Below, in pieces: positions 1 to 8,391 of a stretch of DNA of 47,081 nt (position 1 is its first letter; the number at the start of each line of letters is the position of its first letter). This stretch comes from Nostoc sp. FACHB-152 (lineage in GTDB: Bacteria; Cyanobacteriota; Cyanobacteriia; Cyanobacteriales; Nostocaceae): the NCBI RefSeq assembly GCF_014697475.1, contig NZ_JACJRV010000055.1:1-47081 (forward strand), written 5' to 3'. A program made the translations under genes and the position numbers. Under the pieces are notes generated by a model, which did no database searches, had not been told where the DNA came from, and saw only the letters and a program-made list of their open reading frames with translations.

Positions 1-20
1 ATTTTTTCTCTTCAATTTAT

Positions 21-3000
21 TTATCTTTGTATTCCTGCCGTTTGTTTTTTACTTTCTAAAGCCTCATCAAGTTTAGTGTTGGCACTCTCGAAGTCTTGCA
101 AAACTTGAGGAGTAACTTTATTAATTTGCACTTGCCCAGCCTGCACACGCAAAATTACATCGCCATTTTTGTGTGCGATCACTAAATCTTGGCGTTCAGA
201 ATTCAAAGACAAATCATAGATTTTCCCGGCGACACGGGTAGTACCATCTTCTCCACGCTGACCCAAGTTTGATGCTATTTTCTGAGAAATTTGGGCAACT
301 CGGCTGAGTGTATCTTGTTCCATTGCAGCCAGAGCTTTTGCTGATAATTGATTGGTAGCTTTAAATTCATTCGCAATTTCGACAATTCGTTGTTTGTATT
401 CTTCAGGTTTACCCAGGTTGTTAGCCGCAATGTACCACGAGCGCAGATGGTCGATGGTTACGGTTTGAGATTCTTGGCTAGGTGGGGCAAAGTTTTGCTG
501 CTGTGGTGGCGTTTGGGATAACGTTACTGAATGACGTGACTGTAGCGGTTTGAGATGCTTTGGTCTATCTGGCAGACTACGCACTTTCTGTTGATATTGT
601 TCGGAAGACTCAATCACTTCCCCAAATTTTAGGGTCATCGCCTCAAAAACTGGTTCTGGGATGGACGAGTTAGCCAAGGTAAAAACAGCCAATCCCTTCT
701 TAGTTTCTAGTGGGACTTCCTCTGGTGGCACTTGGGCAGTCGCTATGTTTTTGTCAGTCAGCCACTTAGTTACAGTCTCAACTTTATGATTATCGACTAC
801 CAATTGAGTTAGCCCCAGCATTTTATCTTCTGGCGTAGCAAACAACATAGTTGGACGTTCTTTGATTTGGTACAAAATCGCCGCAGTTTTTTCGATTTCT
901 CTTTGTTGTTCTTGATTAGCTATCTGTTGACCAAACACTTGGTTTTCTTTCACCCAAACTTCAGGATATTCAATAGTAGTTGGGTCAATCTGAACCATCA
1001 TTGTTGTTGAGATATTACTTTGCAATGTGGCTGGTACTAGAGTTAGCTTTCCAAAATTGAGAACCCCTAATTGTTTGAGTGCTTCTTTATCTTTCTTGAA
1101 ATGTAAAACTCCTAGTGGTTCCCCATCCAAAAACACTGCATCTCTTATTTGAGATTGCGGTACATCTAAGGTAAGTCTTCGGAAATCAGTATCGTTAAAT
1201 TTCTGGTCTTTAAAATTGTAAGAATTAGTTTTATCAATCTTTAGTAAATTGCCATTTGGAGATTCGGCAATCACAAAAGCATTATACTTGTCTGATATAG
1301 TTGTCAGTTTTAGGTTGAGTGGATTGCCATCTTTAATGTAATTTACTGCCTGAAGTTGTTTAATCGAATCTGCGTCTAGTTCACCTAAAGTTTTACCATC
1401 CAGTTGGATTTTCACTACCCCTGTGGGTACTGGTACTTTACCAATCTCTAAGGTCACAAATTCACCATGAAATATCCTGTCTGAGTGGGAGAATTTCTTG
1501 ATTTCTCTGATAGTAAACTCTACTGGCTCTGTCCCTGTCAGAGAAATTGTTGCATTGGCTGTGTAAGTTTCCCCTGGTAACACATTAGCGATGGCCTTTG
1601 TCCCAATTGGTAATTGTCCCGTTCTTGGTTCTAGTGGCGCGAACTCTTTATATTCCCCATCCTTATCGGCAACAAACACTAATCTTAAGCCGTGGCGTTC
1701 ATGTTCAGGTGGGTGGTGCGATGCCCTAATTTCAATTGAGCATTTCTCATCCTGATTCCACTCTTTGCCTTTGAAGTTGTTCGCCTCATTGCTTAAAGTC
1801 CCAACTCTTAGGTCGGTAAATTGCATTTCCCCTAACCGGGAGACAATCTCATCACCAAACGCCGCGAACACAAAGTTAGGATTTTTTTTGTAAATAGGGC
1901 TTTTATCAGACTGTCTATCCTCTAATTCATCTTGTCGTGCCGCCCCAACACTCCACGCTGCTGCCGCCGCCGACAATCTATCTTGCTCTGGTATGTTTTC
2001 TCGATATGCTTGGGCAAATTGGTACGCTTGCTGGAACATTAGTTTCGTCTGCCCTCGGCTGAGTTGGGGTTTAAATTCAACCAATGAAGCGTTGTTGGCC
2101 TTTGTACCTGGCTTGAAGTTGTATTCTTCAACCGACTGAAGGCTAAGAGTACCTAACTTACGGTATTGGGGTTGTCCATCATTCCCAACTTCATTATTTA
2201 TTTGGGCGAGTGCCAATAATTTTGAGGAGCGCTTGTCCACCTCTAGTTTCAAATTAATAGTTTGAGCTTTCCACATGAGAGGATGCTCGTATCTAATTAA
2301 GTTTGTCATCTCCAGTTTTGACCCTTGCGGCGTTTGAATAATTGCACTGGGGCCACGCTCACTGTCCCTCCGCCGCTCCATTGCTACGGCAGCGTTGTAC
2401 AAGCGGTCAAATTCGTACTTGGCAGCGATCGCACTAAATCTCTGCTGTGGAGTAAACTCGACCCCTTTAAATAAATCACCAAATTGAACTATGGGGCGTG
2501 ATTCCAGTTTTGATTCTTGGAAATATTTATTTGTTTGGTTAATTAATAATTCTACTGGGGAATAGCCCTCAGTTTTTATTCCAGAATTTAAATACGCTGT
2601 CGGGGATTTTTTATCTTTAATATAATCAACTTGGCGATATAAATAACGGTTATTTTCTCTAATTAAACCCATTGCTGGCTTTTTAGAACTTTTAAATAAA
2701 TCCACAGCAATTTGGTTGTGGTAACAAGCCTCCTCAATCATGCTCCTGTACATCAAGCGATTCTTATCCATTGCCTGAAAAATAATTTCAGGATTTCTGT
2801 TAGGATTTTGAGCCAATGCTACAAACTCTTGTATATATGGCTTATATTCTTCTCTAATTGGCTTGGGGTGTTCGTAATTTTCAGCTGATAATAGTTTTTG
2901 ATAATGTGCTAATACTCGGTCTAAATATTGGGATTTCTGCTCAGGTGTTCCGTAAGTTTTTAAAATCTCAATTTCCGATTCTAATGCCTCTAATGCGGTC

Positions 3001-4742
3001 ACTTGATTATTAATCACGCCCACGCTGATACTATCGCTCATGTGTATGGCGATTTCTTCAAATGGTGGTTGTTTACCATTTATATAAAATGATTGTTTCT
3101 TTTCTTTGACAGTAGGAAGATAAGCGTTGGCTGGCAGAGTCCTATACTCTGCTTCGGCTGTGAAGTTGGGATACTTACTCGCAAGTGCTACCCCTATACA
3201 ATCACCATCAAAATCGCGTCCTTGGCGTTGGGATTCTGTTTCTAGTAGTGCTGTTTCATTTGCTTGTAATCTTGCTTTGATACGTTTATGGTCTTCATCA
3301 TTGACAACAATAATTCCTTCTAGACGTGTACCATCTGGGCCTAAACAATCATCAATAAGTTTATTAGTAGATACACACAAACCATTAGAGTTAAGAAACG
3401 GAGAGCGGAAGTTTAAAACTTTCTCTCCTTCATCCAACCAAGGCACACAAATTTCTCCATTCTTCAAGTCCTTGGATGGAATAATCATGGCTCGGTCAAA
3501 ACTCAGCGTCCGCCCCAGGGAAATATCACGCCACTCGCCTTGGACAAATTTACTAAGTTCTTTCCTAACTTTCTCCGTTTCTAAAAGCTGATTATGCCCT
3601 CCAACTAAATCAGCCTTAATCAGTTTATACATTAATAAATCATCTTTTTCTAATTTCTCATCTGAGTCATCACTTGCTTCAAATTGTTCTTCAGCGTGAT
3701 TCCTAATGAGTAATTCTAATTGTTTAACAAGTGAACCATCAGCAACTTGCTCAAAAATCTCTGCTTTTAAAGATGATTTCTGTTCTTCAGTAAAAGCTTT
3801 GCGCTGTTCATACTTCTGACAGTAAGCTAAAGCAACTTTTCTAGGGTCATTTTGGGATTCGGCTAATTTTTGGGCTTGGGCTTCTAGTTCCTCCGCAAAG
3901 TCTTTAATTCCTTGAGGGAATGATGCTAATAGTTGTGAAATTGCTGTTTTACCACGCTCTGATTGTGATTTTTCGCCTAACCAGATTTTCTGTCTGTAGA
4001 GTCCTGGCTGAATTTGGGGTTTAATGGCTCCACCTGGGCGATCCTTATCTGTGCCTTTGAAGCTGGAGAGAGGGAGAATTAGGTCAATTTTAGGTTTATT
4101 ATTTGAATCTAAATATTCTACATTACTTAAATTATTGGGGCGTAATGTCCCTTTACCAAACCTATACTTACTATCTTCTCTATCTCCTTCTTTCCAGCCA
4201 AAGCGATGCTGAATGACACGATAACTTTTGTCTTGCTGTTCTTCCCTTTTAGTTAATTTGTCATATAATTGAGTTGAAATTTGCCCATAACAGTCGCCTA
4301 CTAATTTAAAGGCATCTTCCCTTTTAATTATTCCTCCATTTTCACCCGCTTCATCTGGTTCTGAATCATCATTAACCACTAGAATGTTTAGGGTTTCGTT
4401 AATAGAACTCTTACAAGACCCTAAAAATATTGAACCATAAGCACCCCGGTCTTTTCTATCAGGACATAACTTGTTAATTACTTCTAAACATTCTGGCAAA
4501 CCATACAGTAATCTGGTTTTAGAAGATAATAAAAGAGTATATCCATCTGGATGATTTTTTAAGTCTTTTGGTGTACTATATTCATCTAAATGTCCAAAAG
4601 AAAATTTCTTGCCAGGAAAATAAAATTCTAGTAGAGTATTGTCCAGCTTTTCAGTTAAAATTGATTGAGGATTCTTGCTATCTCCATCCACATGAATCCA
4701 AGTATTCAATCTAGTGTCGAAGTGTTTAAATTCTAGAGTCAT
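21..4742 (-). CDS. Large RNA-polymerase-like (YonO/QDE-1 type double-psi beta-barrel) protein, putative
   Basis: A complete 1573-aa protein. Residues 508-514 read GRDFDGD. DFDGD (510-514) matches the metal-binding loop of the second double-psi beta-barrel of multisubunit RNA polymerase beta' (NADFDGD), of the phage YonO polymerases and of QDE-1-type RNA-dependent polymerases (DLDGD). About 70 residues upstream is an R-S-P-F-L segment that resembles the R-x-P that precedes this loop in those families. Near residue 225, IDLILPLSSFKG followed by several lysines could belong to the first barrel, which should supply catalytic lysines; this part is weak. The C-terminal 500 residues are unrecognised. 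The length exceeds YonO (about 900 aa). If active, it would be a single-chain nucleic-acid polymerase making plasmid transcripts or primers. The start is the ATG at 4742, only 46 bp from the divergent neighbour at 4789. The DFDGD match is seen directly; the polymerase function is inferred. Confidence 0.6.
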   Translation of the reverse strand: MTLEFKHFDTRLNTWIHVDGDSKNPQSILTEKLDNTLLEFYFPGKKFSFGHLDEYSTPKDLKNHPDGYTLLLSSKTRLLYGLPECLEVINKLCPDRKDRGAYGSIFLGSCKSSINETLNILVVNDDSEPDEAGENGGIIKREDAFKLVGDCYGQISTQLYDKLTKREEQQDKSYRVIQHRFGWKEGDREDSKYRFGKGTLRPNNLSNVEYLDSNNKPKIDLILPLSSFKGTDKDRPGGAIKPQIQPGLYRQKIWLGEKSQSERGKTAISQLLASFPQGIKDFAEELEAQAQKLAESQNDPRKVALAYCQKYEQRKAFTEEQKSSLKAEIFEQVADGSLVKQLELLIRNHAEEQFEASDDSDEKLEKDDLLMYKLIKADLVGGHNQLLETEKVRKELSKFVQGEWRDISLGRTLSFDRAMIIPSKDLKNGEICVPWLDEGEKVLNFRSPFLNSNGLCVSTNKLIDDCLGPDGTRLEGIIVVNDEDHKRIKARLQANETALLETESQRQGRDFDGDCIGVALASKYPNFTAEAEYRTLPANAYLPTVKEKKQSFYINGKQPPFEEIAIHMSDSISVGVINNQVTALEALESEIEILKTYGTPEQKSQYLDRVLAHYQKLLSAENYEHPKPIREEYKPYIQEFVALAQNPNRNPEIIFQAMDKNRLMYRSMIEEACYHNQIAVDLFKSSKKPAMGLIRENNRYLYRQVDYIKDKKSPTAYLNSGIKTEGYSPVELLINQTNKYFQESKLESRPIVQFGDLFKGVEFTPQQRFSAIAAKYEFDRLYNAAVAMERRRDSERGPSAIIQTPQGSKLEMTNLIRYEHPLMWKAQTINLKLEVDKRSSKLLALAQINNEVGNDGQPQYRKLGTLSLQSVEEYNFKPGTKANNASLVEFKPQLSRGQTKLMFQQAYQFAQAYRENIPEQDRLSAAAAAWSVGAARQDELEDRQSDKSPIYKKNPNFVFAAFGDEIVSRLGEMQFTDLRVGTLSNEANNFKGKEWNQDEKCSIEIRASHHPPEHERHGLRLVFVADKDGEYKEFAPLEPRTGQLPIGTKAIANVLPGETYTANATISLTGTEPVEFTIREIKKFSHSDRIFHGEFVTLEIGKVPVPTGVVKIQLDGKTLGELDADSIKQLQAVNYIKDGNPLNLKLTTISDKYNAFVIAESPNGNLLKIDKTNSYNFKDQKFNDTDFRRLTLDVPQSQIRDAVFLDGEPLGVLHFKKDKEALKQLGVLNFGKLTLVPATLQSNISTTMMVQIDPTTIEYPEVWVKENQVFGQQIANQEQQREIEKTAAILYQIKERPTMLFATPEDKMLGLTQLVVDNHKVETVTKWLTDKNIATAQVPPEEVPLETKKGLAVFTLANSSIPEPVFEAMTLKFGEVIESSEQYQQKVRSLPDRPKHLKPLQSRHSVTLSQTPPQQQNFAPPSQESQTVTIDHLRSWYIAANNLGKPEEYKQRIVEIANEFKATNQLSAKALAAMEQDTLSRVAQISQKIASNLGQRGEDGTTRVAGKIYDLSLNSERQDLVIAHKNGDVILRVQAGQVQINKVTPQVLQDFESANTKLDEALESKKQTAGIQR

Positions 4743-4788
4743 TTATCTTCAAATATTAAAAATTTATCAATTTTGCGAGATGTTACTT

Positions 4789-5340
4789 ATGTCGAAAATA
4801 AATATGTCCAGAACCAAGCGATGGTTTAATATGCACAAAAAAGAATTTTTACCTGATGGGACAATGAGGGATGAAGTCAGGCAACAAAAAATATCTTCAG
4901 GGAGAAATCCGGCAGCTGTTGATGACTATGCTCATAGATTGAAGGCAGAATTTGATGAATGGAAACACCTAGACGAAACACAACCAGAAGAATGGATAGA
5001 GTACACTGCTTACGATTTCTTCACTCCTACAGAAAAACAACAGTTCAACCCTGATGGTTCTCTTAGAGCCGAATACCTTGAATCTGAACTTATAAAGGGG
5101 ACTAGTCAAAGCTGGCTAGAAGAAATGGAAAGGCGCAAGAAAATTGATGTTGATAACTATAATCGGGTATCAGAGCGAGAAGCAGCAATCGGCATCAATT
5201 TTGGTCAGCAAGAAATGAATAGGTTACGTGCCTCAAGTCGAACCTACAAACAACGTCTAGAACAAATGCAGGTAGACTTGAGAAATAATGAAGAACTTAG
5301 CAGTTTGCCCTTCGATTTAGACACACCACCTTTCATCTAA
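4789..5340 (+). CDS. Small hypothetical protein with a repeated PDG motif
   Basis: A hydrophilic, charged protein of about 183 aa that I do not recognise. It has two similar segments, FLPDGTMRDEV near the N-terminus and FNPDGSLRAEY near the middle, suggesting an internal duplication; the rest is helix-rich with a coiled-coil-like C-terminal third. There is no signal peptide or membrane segment. The frame is open upstream, but the ATG at 4789 has a weak GAGA eight bases before it and is preferred; ATGs at 4780 and 4804 are alternatives. It diverges from the RNA-polymerase-like gene across a 46-bp gap, so the two probably share a control region. Its stop overlaps the stop of the convergent Mrr-like gene by four bases. 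Confidence 0.6.
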   Translation: MSKINMSRTKRWFNMHKKEFLPDGTMRDEVRQQKISSGRNPAAVDDYAHRLKAEFDEWKHLDETQPEEWIEYTAYDFFTPTEKQQFNPDGSLRAEYLESELIKGTSQSWLEEMERRKKIDVDNYNRVSEREAAIGINFGQQEMNRLRASSRTYKQRLEQMQVDLRNNEELSSLPFDLDTPPFI

Positions 5341-5930
5341 ATATCTTGAGATAACAGTGAGGTTGATGTTATTTTGATAGGCTTACCTAAAACAAAATCA
5401 ACCAACCTCTGACCACTCACTAGAATTACTTGGGGACAGTCATTAATCATTTGTTTTGATTTGTCCCCAGTTTTTCCAGTATGAATAAAGAATCCACCAC
5501 TAGCACTCCTTTGCTGAATAATTTGTTGAAACTGTTGGATGTGTTGTGAATTTATATAATCTGCATACCGTTTGGCTTGAATCAGATATAAACTGTCCGC
5601 AATCCAAACCCGACCGTCAACGCCACCATCGCCGCTATACTTAAGATTGCGTTCAATTTGCCAGCCTTGTTCTTGGCAGCAAGCCAACAGTAATTCTTCA
5701 AAAACGTAAGGATCAATCTTACGTAATGTCGCTATTACTGTTGGTAATTCAGCTTCAGGGTTTTTGCTGCGAAGCCATTGCCTAATAGCATTAGCGTGGT
5801 TAATATTACGCTGGTGTTTTGTTTGATTCTTAGGTGATTTCTTCCTCTTAGCTCGTCGTTTAAAGTTCTTGTTTGGACTTAATGCCCAAATAAGAACTAC
5901 TACAACAATGATGGAAACGATTATTTCCAC
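5337..5930 (-). CDS. Membrane-anchored Mrr-like restriction endonuclease domain protein
   Basis: A 197-aa protein. Residues 3-18 form one hydrophobic N-terminal helix, followed by a strongly basic stretch (20-45) expected to stay in the cytoplasm. Residues about 70-180 match the Mrr catalytic domain: F-E-E-L helix (77-80), SGDGGVDG (99-106) and LIQAKRY (116-122), giving the PD-(D/E)xK set D105, Q118, K120. Proteins of this kind cleave (often modified) DNA; a membrane anchor is a known variant. It ends by overlapping the convergent gene by 4 bp. It lies next to an AIPR-type gene, suggesting an anti-invader role. The fold is well supported; the substrate is unknown. Confidence 0.8.
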   Translation of the reverse strand: MEIIVSIIVVVVLIWALSPNKNFKRRAKRKKSPKNQTKHQRNINHANAIRQWLRSKNPEAELPTVIATLRKIDPYVFEELLLACCQEQGWQIERNLKYSGDGGVDGRVWIADSLYLIQAKRYADYINSQHIQQFQQIIQQRSASGGFFIHTGKTGDKSKQMINDCPQVILVSGQRLVDFVLGKPIKITSTSLLSQDI

Positions 5931-5968
5931 TTATCAACCTTCAACTTGATATTCACTATGGCAATTGA

Positions 5969-6346
5969 TTAATGCGATCGTTCAACCCCAGATGGAGCAT
6001 TGAAGGATGACGATGGCTTTGCATCTTTGAATGCCCCATGAAACAATGCAATCATTCCTAAGATGGAAAAGGCGGTGATAGCTACTCTTTGAAGAGCGTT
6101 AAACACTGACTTTTCTTTTACTGTTTGATTCCAAACCTTGGTTAATGTGTCACAGTCTCTGTGCTTATAAAGAAAGTAATACAAGGCCTCGGTACATCCA
6201 GAGACATCTTCTCCTTGTTGGGCTTTCTGACACAACAAGATTTCTAATTGTTCTTGACGTTCTTGGGATGTTGATGTTAAGAAGTCTACTTTGGCTAACT
6301 TTTGTGAATTAGTGCCATTTAATGTGTTGTTAAGTAGTTGTGTCAT
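5969..6346 (-). CDS. Small single-pass membrane protein, unknown
   Basis: About 125 aa, starting at the ATG at 6346, which has a TTGAG ribosome-binding site seven bases upstream. The open frame extends further upstream to 6415, but that part has no ribosome-binding site. The N-terminal 85 residues are polar with three cysteines (LLCQKAQQGEDVSGC and the later HRDCD). A hydrophobic helix (AFSILGMIALFHGAF) lies at about 93-108, followed by a short polar tail. I do not recognise a family. It lies about 200 bp downstream of a composite regulatory element (site A, 6534-6589) that points toward it and is shared with the secretion operon and Arr gene, which suggests co-regulation with transfer functions. 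Confidence 0.55.
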   Translation of the reverse strand: MTQLLNNTLNGTNSQKLAKVDFLTSTSQERQEQLEILLCQKAQQGEDVSGCTEALYYFLYKHRDCDTLTKVWNQTVKEKSVFNALQRVAITAFSILGMIALFHGAFKDAKPSSSFNAPSGVERSH

Positions 6347-6533
6347 ATTTTTCTCAATTTTGAGTAAAGGTGCAGAAGATTTTTCTGCACCTATGATCCT
6401 TGAGGGTGGAGCCACACAATACTGTTAGACGAGGATATCTGTTTGTTGAAGAAGCCTGACATTCTCAAACAAACTTTTTCTCCTAACCGTACTATGAGGG
6501 GAACACGTATCTGTATTTACATTCCAGCCAGAG

Positions 6534-6589
6534 TTTAAATGTTCTATCCTGACAAAATCAATAAACTATCGTACTGAAAAAATCAGTAC
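6534..6589 (-). promoter_or_regulatory. Site A: GTAC-N11-GTAC operator with promoter, pointing left
   Basis: Reading the minus strand: GTAC at 6589-6586, the 11-bp spacer TGATTTTTTCA, GTAC at 6574-6571, then GATAGT, four free bases, and TTGATT (6561-6556) as a -35, with a weak TTTAAA (6539-6534) 16 bp further on as a -10. The centre is a perfect 15-bp inverted repeat (6563-6577 and 6583-6597), and a 10-bp outer repeat AAAATCAATA / TATTGATTTT lies at 6554-6563 and 6609-6618. Same layout as sites B, C and D. It could alternatively act as a bidirectional transcript end for the AIPR operon, but there is no T-run after the stem. Confidence 0.6.
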
Positions 6590-6620
6590 GATAGTTTCTG
6601 GAAAAATTATTGATTTTATG

Positions 6621-7016
6621 CTAAATTTCTAGCTCAAAATCTTGGTCTTGAGAGTTATCAAAGTATTTTTGTGCTGCTGAGACTCCTGATGTATCTGCCT
6701 CGAAAGGATCTGTGCCATCCTGAAAGATTTTCTGTGCCAGAGTTCTACCATCGCCATCAATATCAGACTGCATAATATATTCCAAAACCTGGGATGGCAT
6801 ACCTTGTTGAATAGCTTGAAGCAACCATGCTTTGACAAATTCAACGGACGCTTCACTATCAGACAAAACCTGCATAGTACGCTCGGCATCTTTCATAGTC
6901 ATTTTGGAAATATCTTCCACCTCAGCTTCTCGCCACACATCCCCAAAATATTCTAGATAACGCTCATCAAAATTCTGTTCTTGGGCGAATTTTACGAGTT
7001 CTTGAGCTTGTGTCAT
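6621..7016 (-). CDS. Small acidic protein encoded after the AIPR gene
   Basis: A 131-aa, very acidic, mainly helical protein. It starts 5 bp after the stop of the AIPR-type gene, so the two are almost certainly co-transcribed and probably act together. Residues 85-93 read DIDGDGRTL, which resembles the first half of an EF-hand or dockerin calcium loop, but the twelfth position is Lys rather than Glu, so calcium binding is doubtful. There is no membrane segment or signal peptide. The acidity and coupling fit an inhibitor, chaperone or immunity-like partner of the AIPR protein; this is inference from position only. Confidence 0.65.
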   Translation of the reverse strand: MTQAQELVKFAQEQNFDERYLEYFGDVWREAEVEDISKMTMKDAERTMQVLSDSEASVEFVKAWLLQAIQQGMPSQVLEYIMQSDIDGDGRTLAQKIFQDGTDPFEADTSGVSAAQKYFDNSQDQDFELEI

Positions 7017-7021
7017 ATAAA

Positions 7022-8221
7022 TTACCGTGCAAGTTTCAATTCTTCGCGTTTAGTGTTGGAGCTAACCATTTTCATCAACTGTTGATTCAGGTAACTTTGG
7101 GCGCAAACATAGAGGTTATCCCAAATCACCGGATTGCGACAGATTTTGCTGCCGATTGTATTTCCTGCCAGCTTCTCTGATATCAAATACTTACGGTAAT
7201 AATTCGTCCATAAATGCTGTAGAAAATCTTCGGCAAACTCCTCAAACGGTATTATCCAGTTGTATTTTTCATCCAAGAACACTCGGTAAGCGGCGATGAT
7301 TGGCATAGCAATATCCGCAGGCGCACCAAACCCAAATGAATACCGGCTATCAGGCAAGAGTGTATTTTTGCGTGGGTCAATTGAGGCCAGGTCAACTATT
7401 CCTTTCTTCCTTCTGGGGTTGGTAATATGTTCTTCAATTGTTTTAAACAGTCGTTGCTCAATCCACAAAGCTTTGGGCAGTAACGGCAGTAATGAGGATA
7501 GCCTTTGCCTTTCCGCCTCACTCAAGGACGGTGTATTACTAACAGGAGGGTGTTTAGTTCTGCTTTTTGAGTCTGGGTTGTATTTATTTCTATCCAGGCA
7601 GTTCATCAACTTAATTAAATGGTTAACGTTACACTGGGGACTTTTCGGCGCACCGCTTTGGTTTTGGTAATAGGCAATGCGAAATTTTATGTCTTCTTCA
7701 TGCTCTAGTTGAGCTAAAAACCGCTTGATAAATTTGTAATCACCCCTAGCATTTACTTTAGAACGCGCATCGACTGGGGCTGATGTGTTTGATGCTAGGG
7801 CTATGTCTTTGGCATCGTCTTCATTTAGCCCTATGTGAATTGTGACTTTAACACGCGCTTTGGATAGGTCATATTTGTTATTTCTAGCTTCTTCAAACGC
7901 TCTTACTGTATGTCCACCATTAACAATACCGTCGTTGCCACCTTCACAAGCTTCCAAAATTTCAAGTTCTAATTCAGTCTTATTTGCCTTAACTTTGTTG
8001 ACACACAATACAATTCCGTTACTTCGCCCAAAGAACTTTTCAGGTTCACCCGTCAATGATTCAAAGATTTGTTTGTATGTTGTACTTTTACGGTTAGGTT
8101 CCCGAATATTTGGTTCTAGCGGCAAGTCGGCAGGAAAACTATCTACATGAGCAGTAGCAATAATACAGTTGGAATTTGCATGAAAAAACTGGTCTACTTT
8201 TAATGTCCAATTCTTAGGCAT
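7022..8221 (-). CDS. AIPR-family (abortive infection / phage resistance) protein, putative
   Basis: A 399-aa soluble protein. Residues 97-107 (NDGIVNGGHTV) carry the I-(V/L)-N-G-x-(Q/H)-T signature of the AIPR family, which includes abortive-infection proteins. It is followed by VKVTIHIGLNEDDAKDIALASNTSAPVD split over 122-150, typical of the strand plus N-x-x-x-P-V segment of that family. The C-terminal half is helix-rich and less conserved. It is the first gene of a two-gene minus-strand operon with the acidic protein 5 bp downstream; the 170-bp gap upstream should hold its promoter. A role in defence against phage or competing plasmids is inferred from the family; no biochemical activity is visible. 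Confidence 0.65.
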   Translation of the reverse strand: MPKNWTLKVDQFFHANSNCIIATAHVDSFPADLPLEPNIREPNRKSTTYKQIFESLTGEPEKFFGRSNGIVLCVNKVKANKTELELEILEACEGGNDGIVNGGHTVRAFEEARNNKYDLSKARVKVTIHIGLNEDDAKDIALASNTSAPVDARSKVNARGDYKFIKRFLAQLEHEEDIKFRIAYYQNQSGAPKSPQCNVNHLIKLMNCLDRNKYNPDSKSRTKHPPVSNTPSLSEAERQRLSSLLPLLPKALWIEQRLFKTIEEHITNPRRKKGIVDLASIDPRKNTLLPDSRYSFGFGAPADIAMPIIAAYRVFLDEKYNWIIPFEEFAEDFLQHLWTNYYRKYLISEKLAGNTIGSKICRNPVIWDNLYVCAQSYLNQQLMKMVSSNTKREELKLAR

Positions 8222-8391
8222 AGTCTTCTTGTTTGAGTCGTATTTTGGATGTTAACCATTTAACCTACTTCGGTTTATTTTTAGTAATAAATACCTGATA
8301 AACCAGAAGTAAAGTTCAATTTTATCTGCCACATTTCAGGATATTTATTTCTAGCAAATCTTGTTAATTATATTTAAACTATTTTCTATTT

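Noticed and set aside
3127-3591. Plus-strand frame opposite the polymerase-like gene
   Set aside because: Antisense to the DFDGD region with low-complexity serine-rich translation; a shadow frame.
6554-6618. Site A as intrinsic terminator of the AIPR operon
   Set aside because: The stem is strong but not followed by a T-run, and the same motif occurs three more times upstream of or between genes.
6621-7016. EF-hand or dockerin calcium site in the acidic protein (DIDGDG)
   Set aside because: Only one half-loop fits, and position 12 is Lys instead of Glu; no second loop exists. Not called as calcium-binding.
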